Positions 8,352-17,764 are shown, numbered from the stretch's first letter. The stretch: 64,000 nucleotides of DNA from Streptomyces sp. NBC_00094 (GCF_026343125.1 NZ_JAPEMB010000001.1:434001-498000); one strand, 5' to 3'. The notes: generated by a model from the letters alone, not told the origin. A program made the numbers and translations.

Positions 8352-9527
8352 TCAGGTGGTGTGTCGGTGGAGAGTGGCGGTGCCGGTCAGGCGGACGCCG
8401 ACTCGCTGGCCCGTGGTCACCTGGAGCCGGCTGGGGGTACGGACACCCACCGGCCGTTCGAGGCCGTCGACGGACACCGTGACCATCACGTCGTGGCCGA
8501 AGAAACAGACGTCGGTCACGACGCCTTCGGCTCCGCCGGCAGCGGCAACGTCCGACTCGATGAGCTGGAGTTGCTCGGGGCGCAGGAGCACGACTCCGTC
8601 CCGCAGGCCGTCCGGCGCCGCGGCAAGGGGGATGCGCCCCAGGGGCGTGGTGGCGATGCCCTTCTCGGCGGTGCCGGGGACGAGGACGGCGTCACCGACG
8701 AAGGAGGCGAGCCACGGGTCCACGGGCCGGTGGTAGAGATCCTCCGGCGTGGCGCACTGCGCCACGCGTCCCTCGCGGACGACGGCGACGAGGTCGGCGG
8801 TGGAGAGGGCTTCCTGCTGGTCGTGGGTGACGAGGAGGGCGGTCGCGCCGCTCTCCTTGAGCACCGCGCGGACCTCGGCCCGTACCGCCCCGCGCAGACC
8901 GCTGTCGAGCGCGCTGAAGGGTTCGTCGAGCAGCACGAGATGGGGCTGCGGGGCGAGGGCGCGGGCCAGGGCGATGCGCTGCTGCTGGCCACCGGAGAGC
9001 TCGTTCGGCATGCGGTCGCCGTAGCCGGCGAGACCGACCAGGTCCAGCATCTCCCCCACGCGCGTGCGCTTGGCGGCCCGGTCGAGCTCCCTCAGCCCGA
9101 AGGCCACGTTGCGGGCCACGCTCAGGTGGGGGAAGAGCGCTCCCTCCTGGGGAACGATGCCGATGCGTCGCCGCTCGGGCGGCAGATGGACACCGGGGCC
9201 TCCGAGGACGCGGCCCGCGACGGCCACGCTGCCGGCGTCGGCCTTCAGGAAGCCCGCGATCACGCGGAGGAGCGTGGTCTTCCCGCAGCCGGAGGGGCCC
9301 AGGACGGCGGCGAGCGATCCGCCGGGGACGGCGAGGTCGAGGCGGTCGAGGACCGGTGCGCCTGAGCCGTACGCCTTCGAGACACCGCTGACCCGGAGGT
9401 CGTTCATGCCGGAGTCGGCCTTGTCCTGGTCGCTCGTGGCCTGGTCGCTCGTGGCCCGGTCTGCCTTGGCCGAGTCTGCCTTGGCCGAGTCCGTCTTGGC
9501 CGGGTCTGCCTTGGCCGGGTCGCTCAT
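8352..9527 (-). CDS. Ferric iron ABC transporter ATP-binding protein (FbpC-like)
   Basis: A 391-residue ATPase of the FbpC/PotA class. Walker A GPSGCGKTT, the Q-loop (VPQEGALFPHLSV), signature LSGGQQQR, Walker B LLDEPFSALD and the switch His in VTHDQQEAL are all present. A C-terminal TOBE-like regulatory domain follows after residue 280. Unusually, the first 40 residues are a low-complexity tail of short repeats (AKADPAK, ADSAKAD, ATSDQ) before the true ATPase start at MNDLRVSGV. The start overlaps the permease stop (ATGA). It is the last gene of an iron-box-controlled operon, energising ferric import from the periplasmic-type binding protein. Confidence 0.92.
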   Translation of the reverse strand: MSDPAKADPAKTDSAKADSAKADRATSDQATSDQDKADSGMNDLRVSGVSKAYGSGAPVLDRLDLAVPGGSLAAVLGPSGCGKTTLLRVIAGFLKADAGSVAVAGRVLGGPGVHLPPERRRIGIVPQEGALFPHLSVARNVAFGLRELDRAAKRTRVGEMLDLVGLAGYGDRMPNELSGGQQQRIALARALAPQPHLVLLDEPFSALDSGLRGAVRAEVRAVLKESGATALLVTHDQQEALSTADLVAVVREGRVAQCATPEDLYHRPVDPWLASFVGDAVLVPGTAEKGIATTPLGRIPLAAAPDGLRDGVVLLRPEQLQLIESDVAAAGGAEGVVTDVCFFGHDVMVTVSVDGLERPVGVRTPSRLQVTTGQRVGVRLTGTATLHRHTT

Positions 9528-11113
9528 GTGCGGTGCCTTCCGAGGAGGTACGAGGGGATGGCCGCGAGCAGGATCAGCGCTGCGGCGTACGGGGCGGCCG
9601 CCGCGAACGAGCCGGTGCCGGTCTCCGTCCACAGCCGGGTGGCGAGGGTGTCCATGCCCGTGGGGCGCAGGAGCAGGGTGGCGGGGAGCTCCTTCATGCA
9701 GACCACGAAGGTGAGGGCCGCCCCGGCCGCGACGCCGGGGGCGGCGAGCGGCAGGGTGACCTCTCTCAGGACCCCGAACGGGGTGCGGCCCAGGGAGCGG
9801 GCCACGTCGTCCAGGACCGGCGGCGACTGGAGGACGGCGGCGCGCGTGGCGGCGACCGCGACCGGCAGGAAGAGCACCGCGTACGCACAGATCAGGAGGG
9901 GCGTCTCCTGGTACAGCGGGCGGGCGTAGCGCACGGCGAAGAAGACCAGGGCGAGCGCGACGGTGATGCCGGGGACCGCGTGCCCCGCGTACGCGGCCTG
10001 TTCGAGCAGGTGGGCGAGGCGACCCCGGTGACGGGCGGCGATGACGCCGACGGGCAGGGCCAGCAGGGTGGTGAGGGCGGCGCCCGCGGCGGCGACGCCG
10101 AGCGTGGTGAGTGCGGTACTGGTGAGCGTCGCCGGGTCCCAGGTCGCGGAGGAGCCGACGGCGAGCCAGTACCCGAGCGTGGCCAGCGGGAAGCCGACGG
10201 CCGCGGCGACGACGGCTCCGCACCAGGTGAGGGCGAGGGGCCTGAGCCGTCCGAGGGCGGCCGGAACGGCCCGCCGGGCGGTGCCCGTTCCGGTACGGGC
10301 GTAGTCGGCGCGGCCGCGGGTGCGGGTCTCGGCGGCGACGAGCAGCACGGTCATGAGGACCAGGACGGCGCTGAGCGCGGCGGCGGGCGTGCGGTCGAAG
10401 CTGGCCCGGTAGGAGGTGTAGATGCCCCGGGTGAAGGTGTCGTACCGCATGAGCGAGACGGCGCCGAAGTCGGAGAGCACGTACAGCGCGACGAGGAGTC
10501 CGCCGCCGGCCGCTGCGGGCCGCAGCTGCGGCAGGGTGACACGGAGGAAGGTGCGGAAGGGGCCGTGGCCGAGGGAGCGGGCGACCTCCTCGTGCCCGGG
10601 GTCGGTGCCGCGCAGGGCGGCGGCGACCGGCAGGTACACGTACGGGAAGCTCACCAGGGTGAGCGCCAGCGCCGATCCGGTGAAGCCGGCGAGCGAGGGA
10701 GCGGCGGACAGCCAGGCGAAGGCGGCGACGTAACTCGGCACGGCCAGCGGCAGGGTGACGAGGACGGACCAGGCGCGGGCGCCCGGCAGGGCCGTGCGGA
10801 CGGTGAGCCAGGCGAGCGATACGCCGATCAGCAGGCTGGCCGAGACGACCGCGGCGGTGAGACCGAGGCTGTGCAGCAGGAGTTGGCCGGTGCGCTCGTC
10901 GGCGATGACGTCCCAGGCGTAGGCGGGGCCGTGTTCCAGGGCGCGGACGGCGAGATAGCCGAGGGGCAGGACGGCGAGTGCGGCGGCGAGTGCGGCGGGC
11001 ACGATCAGCACCCAGGAGGGCCGGGCGCCGGCGCGCCGGCGCCCGGCGGGTGCGGGGGCACCCGCCGGGCGGCGGTCGCGACGGGCCGGGGCGGAAAGCT
11101 CCGGTGACGTCAC
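9524..11113 (-). CDS. Ferric iron ABC transporter permease (FbpB-like)
   Basis: A 529-residue double permease with about 12 membrane segments and two MetI/BinT-like domains. Each carries an EAA-type coupling loop (ARSLGHGPFRTFLRVTLPQLRP and ARSLGRTPFGVLREVTLPLAAP, near residues 200 and 450). The GTG start at 11113 lies 1 nt after the binding-protein stop; the open frame extends upstream but only into that gene. The fused two-domain form is usual for Fe(III) ABC importers. It works with the lipoprotein and ATPase on either side. Confidence 0.92.
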   Translation of the reverse strand: MTSPELSAPARRDRRPAGAPAPAGRRRAGARPSWVLIVPAALAAALAVLPLGYLAVRALEHGPAYAWDVIADERTGQLLLHSLGLTAAVVSASLLIGVSLAWLTVRTALPGARAWSVLVTLPLAVPSYVAAFAWLSAAPSLAGFTGSALALTLVSFPYVYLPVAAALRGTDPGHEEVARSLGHGPFRTFLRVTLPQLRPAAAGGGLLVALYVLSDFGAVSLMRYDTFTRGIYTSYRASFDRTPAAALSAVLVLMTVLLVAAETRTRGRADYARTGTGTARRAVPAALGRLRPLALTWCGAVVAAAVGFPLATLGYWLAVGSSATWDPATLTSTALTTLGVAAAGAALTTLLALPVGVIAARHRGRLAHLLEQAAYAGHAVPGITVALALVFFAVRYARPLYQETPLLICAYAVLFLPVAVAATRAAVLQSPPVLDDVARSLGRTPFGVLREVTLPLAAPGVAAGAALTFVVCMKELPATLLLRPTGMDTLATRLWTETGTGSFAAAAPYAAALILLAAIPSYLLGRHRT

Positions 11114-11114
11114 G

Positions 11115-12134
11115 TCAGACCAGTCCGGCTTCCTGGAGCATGGCCAGGGTTTCCTTGAGGGAGTCGAGCTTGCCGAGGTCGATCTTCGGCGGCTGGAGGG
11201 TCTCCAGCGGCGGCACACCCTCGGCGGTCTTCACTCCGGCGGCCAGCGGGTACTCCTTCGTCTCCTCCGCGAAGTACGTCTGGGACTCGGTGGAGAGGAG
11301 GAAGTCGACGGCCTTCTGCGCGTACGCGGCCTGCTTCTCGTCGGCGCCCTTGAGGATGCCGACGCCGGCGACGTTGACGAGGCCGCCGGGGTCACCCTTG
11401 GGCAGGTAGTGGATCTTGGCCTTCATCTTGTCGGCGCCCTTCTCCGCCGCCTGCTCGTACCAGTAGTAGTGGTTGAGCAGGCCGAGGGAGACCTCGCCCT
11501 TGTCGACGGCTTCGAGGACCTTGAGGTTGTTCTCGTACGCCTTGGGCTCGTTGGCCTTGAGGCCCTTGAGCCAGGTGCGGGTGGCCTCGTCGCCCTCCAG
11601 GACGCGCATGCCGGTGACGAACGCCTGGAAGGAGGCGTTGGTCGGTACGAAGCCGATCTTGCCGTTCCATTCGGGCTTCACGAGCTCGTGGACGCTGTTC
11701 GGCGGGGTGGGGACCTGGTCGGGGTTGTACCCGAGGACGCGCACGCGACCGCTGACGCCGGTCCAGTCGCCGGCGGAACCGCGGTAGGCGGTGTCGACCT
11801 TGTCGAGGGTGGCCTTGGGGAGCGGCGCGAGGCGCTGCTCCTTGGAGAGCGCCCCGAGAGCGCCGGCGTCCTGGGAGAGGAAGAGACCGGCCTCGGTCTT
11901 GTCGCCCTCCTCCAGGAGCTGGGCGGAGAGCTCGGCGCTGTCGCCGTAGCGGACCTGGACGTTGGTGCCGAGGTGCTTCTCCAGCTTCTCGATGAGCGGC
12001 TTCACGAGGTTCTCGTTGCGACCGGAGTAGATGACCAGGCCGGCGGGCTCCTCGCTGCCGCAGGCGGCAAGCGTGGGGGCGAGCAGGGCGGCCGCGACGA
12101 GCGCGGTCAGAGTGCGGGCCATGGGGCGGCGCAT
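11115..12134 (-). CDS. Ferric iron ABC transporter substrate-binding lipoprotein (FbpA-like)
   Basis: A 339-residue lipoprotein with signal peptide and lipobox LAAC (Cys near residue 25). The start of the mature protein, LVIYSGRNENLVKPLIEKLEK, and the iron-coordinating LLNHYYWYEQ tyrosine cluster (near residue 220) are hallmarks of FbpA/FutA Fe(III)-binding proteins. It should bind free ferric iron outside the cell and deliver it to the double permease. The promoter region carries a strong iron box (12191-12209), so expression should be derepressed under iron limitation by a DmdR/IdeR-type regulator. Confidence 0.93.
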   Translation of the reverse strand: MRRPMARTLTALVAAALLAPTLAACGSEEPAGLVIYSGRNENLVKPLIEKLEKHLGTNVQVRYGDSAELSAQLLEEGDKTEAGLFLSQDAGALGALSKEQRLAPLPKATLDKVDTAYRGSAGDWTGVSGRVRVLGYNPDQVPTPPNSVHELVKPEWNGKIGFVPTNASFQAFVTGMRVLEGDEATRTWLKGLKANEPKAYENNLKVLEAVDKGEVSLGLLNHYYWYEQAAEKGADKMKAKIHYLPKGDPGGLVNVAGVGILKGADEKQAAYAQKAVDFLLSTESQTYFAEETKEYPLAAGVKTAEGVPPLETLQPPKIDLGKLDSLKETLAMLQEAGLV

Positions 12135-12190
12135 ACGGGTGGGGCCTTCCTGCCGTGAACTATCCGGAGAACCTGTGAATAGGGCATTGA

Positions 12191-12209
12191 TAAGGTAAAG
12201 CTAACCTAA
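12191..12209. promoter_or_regulatory. Iron box (DmdR/IdeR-type operator), importer side
   Basis: TAAGGTAAAGCTAACCTAA matches 16 of 19 positions of the actinobacterial iron box TTAGGTTAGGCTAACCTAA. It lies 57 bp upstream of the FbpA-like start. A Fe(II)-loaded DtxR-family repressor would block the importer operon here. Confidence 0.88.
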
Positions 12210-12279
12210 GGGTCAAGTCAGGAAATGATAACGACCTGGCCGCGAATGAACATCCGGACCCCCCTCCCCCTCTTCTCGA

Positions 12280-12298
12280 TAAGGAAAGCCTTACCTAC
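12280..12298. promoter_or_regulatory. Second, weaker iron box, synthetase side
   Basis: TAAGGAAAGCCTTACCTAC matches 13 of 19 iron-box positions and is itself a near-palindrome (AAGG-AAAGC-CTT). It ends 9 bp before the GTG of the adenylation/acyltransferase gene, so a repressor bound here would cover the start of a short-leader transcript. Confidence 0.7.
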
Positions 12299-12307
12299 GA
12301 TGCGCCC

Positions 12308-14902
12308 GTGACCCTGCTCCCCGCCCCGCCCGTCGGTGGCCACGCCCTCCCCCTCGCCCGCGACCTCACGCTCCACGGCGACCGCACCGCCCTCGCGACG
12401 GCCGACGGTGAGATCTCGTACCGTGAACTGGCGAGGCGAGTCGAGCAGACCGCCCGGCGGCTCGGCGCGGAGCGACGGCTGATCCTGCTGCCCGGCGCCA
12501 ACACGGTCGAGGCACTCGTCGTCCACCTGGCCGCCCTCTCGGCCGGCCATCCGGTGCTCCTCGTGCCCGGCGACCACCCCGAGGTCGTGGAGTCCCTGAC
12601 CGCCGCCTACGACCCCGATGTCGTGTTCCACCCGGGGGACGACAAGGAGTGGCGCATCGAGGAGCGCAGGGCCGTCTCCGCCCACGCTCTCCACCCCGAC
12701 CTCGCGCTGCTGCTCAGCACCTCCGGCTCCACCGGCTCACCGAAGCTCGTGCGGCTCTCGTACGAGAACCTCCAGGCCAACGCCGAGTCGATCGCGACGT
12801 ACCTCGGGATCCGCGACACCGACCGGGCGGCCACGACTCTTCCGATGCACTACTGCTACGGCCTGTCCGTGATCCACAGCCATCTGCTGCGCGGCGCCGG
12901 GCTCGTCCTCACCGGCCTCTCGGTGGCCGACGCCTGCTTCTGGGACCTCTTCCGCGCGACCCGGGGCACCTCGATGGCGGGCGTCCCCTACACCTTCGAC
13001 CTGCTCGACCGGGTCGGCTTCGCCGACATGGACCTGCCGCACCTGCGGTACGTGACGCAGGCCGGCGGCCGGCTCGCGCCGGAGCGGGTCACGCGGTACG
13101 CCGAACTGGGCGCGCGGCGCGGCTGGGACCTCTTCGTCATGTACGGCCAGACCGAGGCGACCGCCCGCATGGCGTACCTGCCGCCGACGCTGGCCGCCGA
13201 GTACCCCGAAGCGATCGGCGTCCCGGTGCCGGGCGGCTCCTTCCATCTGGAGCCGGTCGACGAGGCACCCGTGTCCGCAGGCGTCGGTGAACTCGTCTAC
13301 AGCGGCCCGAACGTCATGCTCGGGTACGCCCACTCCCCCGACGACCTCGCTCTCGGCCGCACGGTCGACGCCCTGCGCACCGGCGACCTCGCCCGCCTCA
13401 CCGACGACGGCCTGTACGAGATCGTCGGCAGGCGCAGCCGTTTCCTCAAGATCCTCGGGCTGCGCATCGACCCCCAACAGGTCGAAACCATGCTCGAACG
13501 GCACGGCCTCGACGCGCTCTGCTGCGGCGACGACGAGGAACTCGTCCTCGCCGTGGTCCGCCGCCCCGGGTGGGACGAACGCCGGATCCGAAGACGCGTG
13601 GTGGACGAGTGCGGCCTGCCCGCGCGGGCGGTCCACGTCCACCTCCTGCCCGAACTCCCCCGGCTGCCCACGGGCAAGCCCGACTACCAGGCCGTACGCG
13701 CTCTGCACCGGCCGACCACCGTTCGCCCGTACGTCACCGGCGGCGGCGCCGGCACCGCAGACCTGTGCGAGCTCTTCGCACAGATCCTGGACCGCTCGGA
13801 CGTGACGCCCGACGGCACCTTCGTCTCACTCGGCGGCGACTCCCTGTCGTACGTCGAGATGTCGCTCCACCTCGAACAGCGCCTCGGCCATCTGCCCCCC
13901 AACTGGCACACGACCCCGATTCGCGACCTCCGCACCCCCGAACGCAAGACCCCTTCACGCATACGAGCCCTGGAGACCAGCGTCGCCCTCCGCGCGGTGG
14001 CGATCGTGTGCGTCGTCGGCTCGCATGTGCGGCTGTTCGAGCTCCGGGGCGGCGCCCATCTGCTGCTCGCGGTGGCCGGTTTCAACTTCGCCCGCTTCCT
14101 GCTCACCTCCGCCGAGCGCCGTGAGCGCGTCCGCCGTACGGGACGGAGCATCGCGCGTGTCGCGCTCCCGTGCGTGGCCTGGACCGCCTTCGCGATCCTG
14201 ATCGGCGCCCCCTACGACCTGACCAACCTCCTCCTGCTCCACAACGCCCTCTTCCCACAGGACATGGGACCGGGACTTCACCTCTGGTTCGTGGAGGCAC
14301 TCGTCTACATCCTGCTGGCCACGCTCGCGCTGCTCGCCCTGCCCGCGGTGGACCGTGCGGAGCGCCGATTCCCGTACGGGCTTCCCGTCGTCCTCGTCGC
14401 GGTCGGCCTGCTCACCCGCTACGAGCTGCTCGGCCTTCCCGACCGCGCCAGGATCACCGACGCGGTCACCGTCTTCTGGCTGTTCGCCCTCGGCTGGGCA
14501 GCCGCGAAGGCCCGCACGACGCCCCACCGGCTCCTGGTCACCTTCGCCGCGCTCGCCACCGTGCCCGGCTTCTTCGCGGGCGAACCCCGGCGCGAGGCGT
14601 TCGTCCTCATCGGATTCGTCCTGCTCGTATGGTTCCCCACGCTGCCGAGCCACCACCGCGTCAACCGAGTAGCGGGGCTTCTCGCCGCCAGTTCGCTCTC
14701 CATCTACCTGACGCACTGGCAGATCTACCCGATCCTGGACGACGTCTCCGAGCCGCTGGCGCTCGTCGCCGCCCTTCTCTTCGGCATCGCCTACGCCAAG
14801 GGAACAGACCGCCTCACCCGCAAGCTGCCGGCGCTCGCCCGACTCACCGCCCTGCGTCCGGCACTCCTCGCCGCCCTCCGGCGACGCGGCAAGCCCGCCT
14901 GA
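12308..14902 (+). CDS. Iron-regulated adenylation-carrier-acyltransferase fusion protein
   Basis: An 864-residue three-part protein. Residues 1-470 are an AMP-forming ligase (P-loop LLLSTSGSTGSPK near 134, MYGQTEATARM, TGDLARL, terminal PTGKPDYQ). Residues 475-550 are a carrier domain with the phosphopantetheine serine in LGGDSLS near 513. Residues 555-855 are a membrane acyltransferase_3 domain with about ten helices, including RAVAIVCVVGSHV and HLWFVEALVYI. The parts suggest that an acid is activated, tethered and passed to a membrane acceptor or O-acylated. The GTG start follows an iron box and it is divergent from a ferric importer, pointing to siderophore or iron-linked lipid chemistry. 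The substrate is unknown, and no other NRPS genes are nearby. Confidence 0.88.
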   Translation: MTLLPAPPVGGHALPLARDLTLHGDRTALATADGEISYRELARRVEQTARRLGAERRLILLPGANTVEALVVHLAALSAGHPVLLVPGDHPEVVESLTAAYDPDVVFHPGDDKEWRIEERRAVSAHALHPDLALLLSTSGSTGSPKLVRLSYENLQANAESIATYLGIRDTDRAATTLPMHYCYGLSVIHSHLLRGAGLVLTGLSVADACFWDLFRATRGTSMAGVPYTFDLLDRVGFADMDLPHLRYVTQAGGRLAPERVTRYAELGARRGWDLFVMYGQTEATARMAYLPPTLAAEYPEAIGVPVPGGSFHLEPVDEAPVSAGVGELVYSGPNVMLGYAHSPDDLALGRTVDALRTGDLARLTDDGLYEIVGRRSRFLKILGLRIDPQQVETMLERHGLDALCCGDDEELVLAVVRRPGWDERRIRRRVVDECGLPARAVHVHLLPELPRLPTGKPDYQAVRALHRPTTVRPYVTGGGAGTADLCELFAQILDRSDVTPDGTFVSLGGDSLSYVEMSLHLEQRLGHLPPNWHTTPIRDLRTPERKTPSRIRALETSVALRAVAIVCVVGSHVRLFELRGGAHLLLAVAGFNFARFLLTSAERRERVRRTGRSIARVALPCVAWTAFAILIGAPYDLTNLLLLHNALFPQDMGPGLHLWFVEALVYILLATLALLALPAVDRAERRFPYGLPVVLVAVGLLTRYELLGLPDRARITDAVTVFWLFALGWAAAKARTTPHRLLVTFAALATVPGFFAGEPRREAFVLIGFVLLVWFPTLPSHHRVNRVAGLLAASSLSIYLTHWQIYPILDDVSEPLALVAALLFGIAYAKGTDRLTRKLPALARLTALRPALLAALRRRGKPA

Positions 14903-15060
14903 CGCCAACAGCATCACGGGCACGAACGCGTCGCGACCTGGGTGGCCCGGCCGGAGTCGGTGAGCGCGCGGCGATCCCGCAGCCGGGGCGTCGCAGCGAC
15001 CGCCGGCGGCACAGCACGTAATCTGCCAAAGCTGACACCACATCACGAAAGGACGATTCC

Positions 15061-15477
15061 GTGCCCTCGCTGCTCAACCCCTACATCACCTTCGACGGCG
15101 ACGCCCGCCAAGCCATGGAGTTCTACCGTGAAGTCTTCGGCGGCAGTCTGACCGTGAACACCTACGGCGACTTCGGCCAGAAGGAGGCCGGAGACGCCGC
15201 CGACAAGATCATGCACGGCATGCTCGTGACCGAGAGCGGGTTCACCCTCATGGGCGCCGACACCCCGCCCGGCGGGGAGTACAAGCCCGGTAACACCATC
15301 TCGGTGAGCGTGAGCGGCGAGGACGCGGACGAGCTCCGCGGCTACTGGGACAAGCTCTCCGGCAGCGGCACGGTCTCGGTCCCGCTGGAGAAGCAGATGT
15401 GGGGTGACGTGTTCGGGATGTGCGCAGACCGGTTCGGCATCACCTGGCTGGTCAACATCAACCAGCAGCAGACCTGA
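15061..15477 (+). CDS. VOC-family (PhnB-like) protein
   Basis: A 138-residue glyoxalase-fold protein of the PhnB/YjdN class: MPSLLNPYITFDGDARQAMEFYREVFGG at the start, LMGADTPPGG mid-chain, and the C-terminal WGDVFGMCADRFGITWLVNI typical of the family. GTG start with AAAGGA upstream. PhnB-like proteins are often annotated as 3-demethylubiquinone methyltransferase-like but lack proven activity. It stands alone beside a decayed integrase. Confidence 0.88.
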   Translation: MPSLLNPYITFDGDARQAMEFYREVFGGSLTVNTYGDFGQKEAGDAADKIMHGMLVTESGFTLMGADTPPGGEYKPGNTISVSVSGEDADELRGYWDKLSGSGTVSVPLEKQMWGDVFGMCADRFGITWLVNINQQQT

Positions 15478-15649
15478 ACAAGGAAACGGCATGGCCAGGC
15501 GGGCGCGCCGTACCGCAACGCCGTCGCATCCCCCACAGCGGTTCCTGGCCCGCCACGCGCCACGCGAACGCGTCCCGGAGTCGAAATCGCCCGGATCCGA
15601 CCGATGACGCACCGGTGCGCGCCCGCGACCTGACGTCGATAATTGCGCC

Positions 15650-15759
15650 ATGATGCGCATTCGCAAATCTCGTTCACGCGACCTGCGCCTGATAGACCAT
15701 CACGAAAGTCGGCATCTCGTCAGGAGGTATCCATGAGGATGCTCATCAGCGTCCCCTAG
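15650..15759 (+). other. Two overlapping mini-ORFs upstream of integrase remnant
   Basis: ATG 15653 opens a 27-codon basic ORF (MRIRKSRSRDLRL...) ending TGA at 15736, which overlaps ATG 15733 of an 8-codon ORF (MRMLISVP). The second has a perfect AGGAGG 5 nt upstream. Base composition is lower in GC than in the neighbours. They may be leftovers of a small accessory gene of the integrative element, with the second stopped by a TAG. The stretch 15478-15649 shows nothing recognisable. Confidence 0.25.
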
Positions 15760-15838
15760 TTTGGCACGTCCGCAGGTCAGGACCATGCTGGGGATCTCGT
15801 GGTCAGCAAACTCCCAGCATGAGTCAGGAGCGGTGCAC

Positions 15839-16703
15839 GTGGCGACCAAACTCATCCGCGGGATGGGAAGTTACTTCAAGACCTGCAGCTGCAAACGGCA
15901 GGGCGGATGCTCACACCCCTACGCTATCCGGTTCCGAGACGGAACGGGGCTGCAGCGTGAAGAGACGGGCTATCCAACGCAGGGCGACGCTCTCAGCCGC
16001 CTCGCGCAGGTCTACAGCGAGAAGCGCAGCACTCCTGTGCAGCAGGCCGAGATGAAGCGCACGCTGGGCAAACAGCGCTTTGGGTAATACGCAGGCACCT
16101 GGCTGCCACGACAGCGCCATTACGCGCCTGGCACGGTGCGCACGGTCAACCGACTCCTCGACAGCCAGATACTCCCGGCCCTCGAGTCCCGCCGGATCAA
16201 CAGCTTCTCTCCGACCGTCGTCGACGACTTCATCATGTCGATGGAGGAACGCAAGGTCGGACTGGCCACGCAGCAGAACGCCTTCGACACCCTCAAGAAG
16301 ATCCTCCTGGACGCCCACCGCAGGGGCGCGATCTCCGATGGCCCGTTCCAAGGCGTCGTCCCCCCGGAGTACATACCCAACCGGATCACCATCCCCACGC
16401 TGGCGGAGATCCACGCCCTCAAGGCAGCCGCGTCCGATGCGCTCGTCCTCATCATTGACCTGATGTCCGGATGCGGGCACCGGAACGGAGAGGCGTACGC
16501 AGCCAATCTGGAGGGGATGGTCGCGGACGACATGTATCGCATCACCGAACAGATCGAGGGGAGGACCCGGCAGCGCGCCCCGCTCAAGCATCGAAAGTCC
16601 GGCGACTTCCGGGAGGTCCCGATGCCGATCACGGTCCGGGAATCTCTCCTCAGGTACGCGAAAAGCGTCGGCTCGGACGAGAACGGCTTCCTCCTGCGTA
16701 AAG
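15839..16703 (+). pseudogene. Tyrosine recombinase (integrase), nonsense mutation and IS truncation
   Basis: The reading frame starts at GTG 15839 (AGGAG 8 nt upstream) with the zinc/AP2-like arm-binding region (MGSYFKTCSCKRQGGCSHPYAIRFRD). It then hits an in-frame TAA at 16085. The same frame continues through YAGTWLPRQRHYAPGTVRTVN and the core-binding domain into the catalytic domain (SGCGHRNGEAYAANLEGM, where the first catalytic Arg is expected), then stops at the IS5-like element at 16704. The rest of the catalytic domain is not found beyond the IS. It is therefore dead as an integrase. A second damaged copy of the same gene lies at 56990-57553. Confidence 0.88.
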
Positions 16704-16723
16704 GCTGTCCCGTAAATGATCTA
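16704..16723. repeat. Left terminal inverted repeat of the IS5-like element
   Basis: GCTGTCCCGTAAATGATCTA pairs with the right end at 18754-18773 with one mismatch (position 9). Its last three bases are also the stop codon of the cargo gene read on the minus strand. Confidence 0.85.
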
Positions 16724-17764
16724 GTGCATCAGCTCGGCGTGGGGGTGCTCCGGCGCCGTCGGGCAGACGTAGAGCTGCTGGTCGTAGCCGCTGCCGATCT
16801 GGACTGCAGTGGGCTGCCTGGGGTCGAATTGGTCGAAGCCGGTGGGTGGTTCATCCGCCGGTTCCTCGTGCGGGAGCCAGCTGCTGTCGTCGCCCTCGAA
16901 CGTGGCAATGGTCAGTAGGGCATCCATGTCGCTGTTGCAGGTCGGGCAGATCCGGGGGGTGGGGTCGGTGGCGCCCCAGCGAGGCCAGCCGCCGACTTTC
17001 CAGCCGGGTGCGCCAGCCAACTCACTGTCGTAGAACTCCTGCGGGTACGACGCGTATGCGTTGTCCACACCCGTGTCGGCTACCTGCCACAGGCTCCAGT
17101 TGCCGAGCTGCTCCTGGAGTTCCTTGCTCAGCTCAAGGTGGTCGGGGTATTCGGTGACCTGCTCCGGGTTGAGCAGGCACGGCTCGGGCAGGTAGTCGTC
17201 GAACTGCATCGCGGGCGGTTCTGGGGGCGTGGCGAGGATGTCGGCGACTGTGGCGGCCGCCCGCCAGAAGAGCGCGGTCTTGGGCATGATCGGGTGGTCG
17301 AAGGGGCACCACAGGACCTGGAGCAGGTCTGTTCCTTCAGGCGTCTGAAGATCGGGCACGTCCCGCGCGTACAGCTGTGCGACCGGCAGCATCGCTACGG
17401 AACCCTCGTATGGGGCGACGGCCAGCTTGTGCGGATACTCCCGCGGGGGGTGGATTCGCTCAAGGGTCTTTCGTTCCTGCGGGGTCAGGGCCCTGCCGCG
17501 CGAGGCGGCACGGATCCGTCGTTTCAGCCTCACGTCCGCTGGGGACAGGGCCAGGTTCATTCCGTCCACTACATGAGGTCCGTCGCAGTGCGGCCACTGC
17601 TCGCCGGCGGGCCATAGCAACGGTCCGCCGATGGAACTGTCCTGCGGTGACGGCAACCCGGGGCGCGGGTGCAACCGGGTCGCCGTGCGTGCCAGCGGAG
17701 CCAGTTGAGGGAAGACGGTGGTGACGTCGAATGGCCGCGGCGGAGTGGTCGGTGTGCTGGTCAT
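16721..17764 (-). CDS. IS cargo gene, YwqG/DUF1963-like protein
   Basis: A 347-residue soluble protein carried inside the IS. The C-terminal part has GGWPRWGATDPTPRICPTCNSDMDALLTIATF, resembling the DUF1963/YwqG pattern (GWPxWxQ, CPxC, M-x2-LLxI), with conserved aromatic residues before it (SLWQVADTG). The N-terminal section has a Pro-rich start and SIGGPLLWPAGEQWPHC, also typical of that family. DUF1963 proteins have no defined enzymatic role but often occur near toxin-immunity or accessory loci. The TAG stop lies in the terminal repeat, so the gene travels with the element. Family call is moderate; no transposition motif is present. Confidence 0.65.
   Translation of the reverse strand: MTSTPTTPPRPFDVTTVFPQLAPLARTATRLHPRPGLPSPQDSSIGGPLLWPAGEQWPHCDGPHVVDGMNLALSPADVRLKRRIRAASRGRALTPQERKTLERIHPPREYPHKLAVAPYEGSVAMLPVAQLYARDVPDLQTPEGTDLLQVLWCPFDHPIMPKTALFWRAAATVADILATPPEPPAMQFDDYLPEPCLLNPEQVTEYPDHLELSKELQEQLGNWSLWQVADTGVDNAYASYPQEFYDSELAGAPGWKVGGWPRWGATDPTPRICPTCNSDMDALLTIATFEGDDSSWLPHEEPADEPPTGFDQFDPRQPTAVQIGSGYDQQLYVCPTAPEHPHAELMH

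Noticed and set aside
9533..11107. Plus-strand 524-codon frame opposite the iron permease
   Set aside because: Gly/Glu/Arg-rich shadow of a membrane protein gene, no ribosome site or domain.
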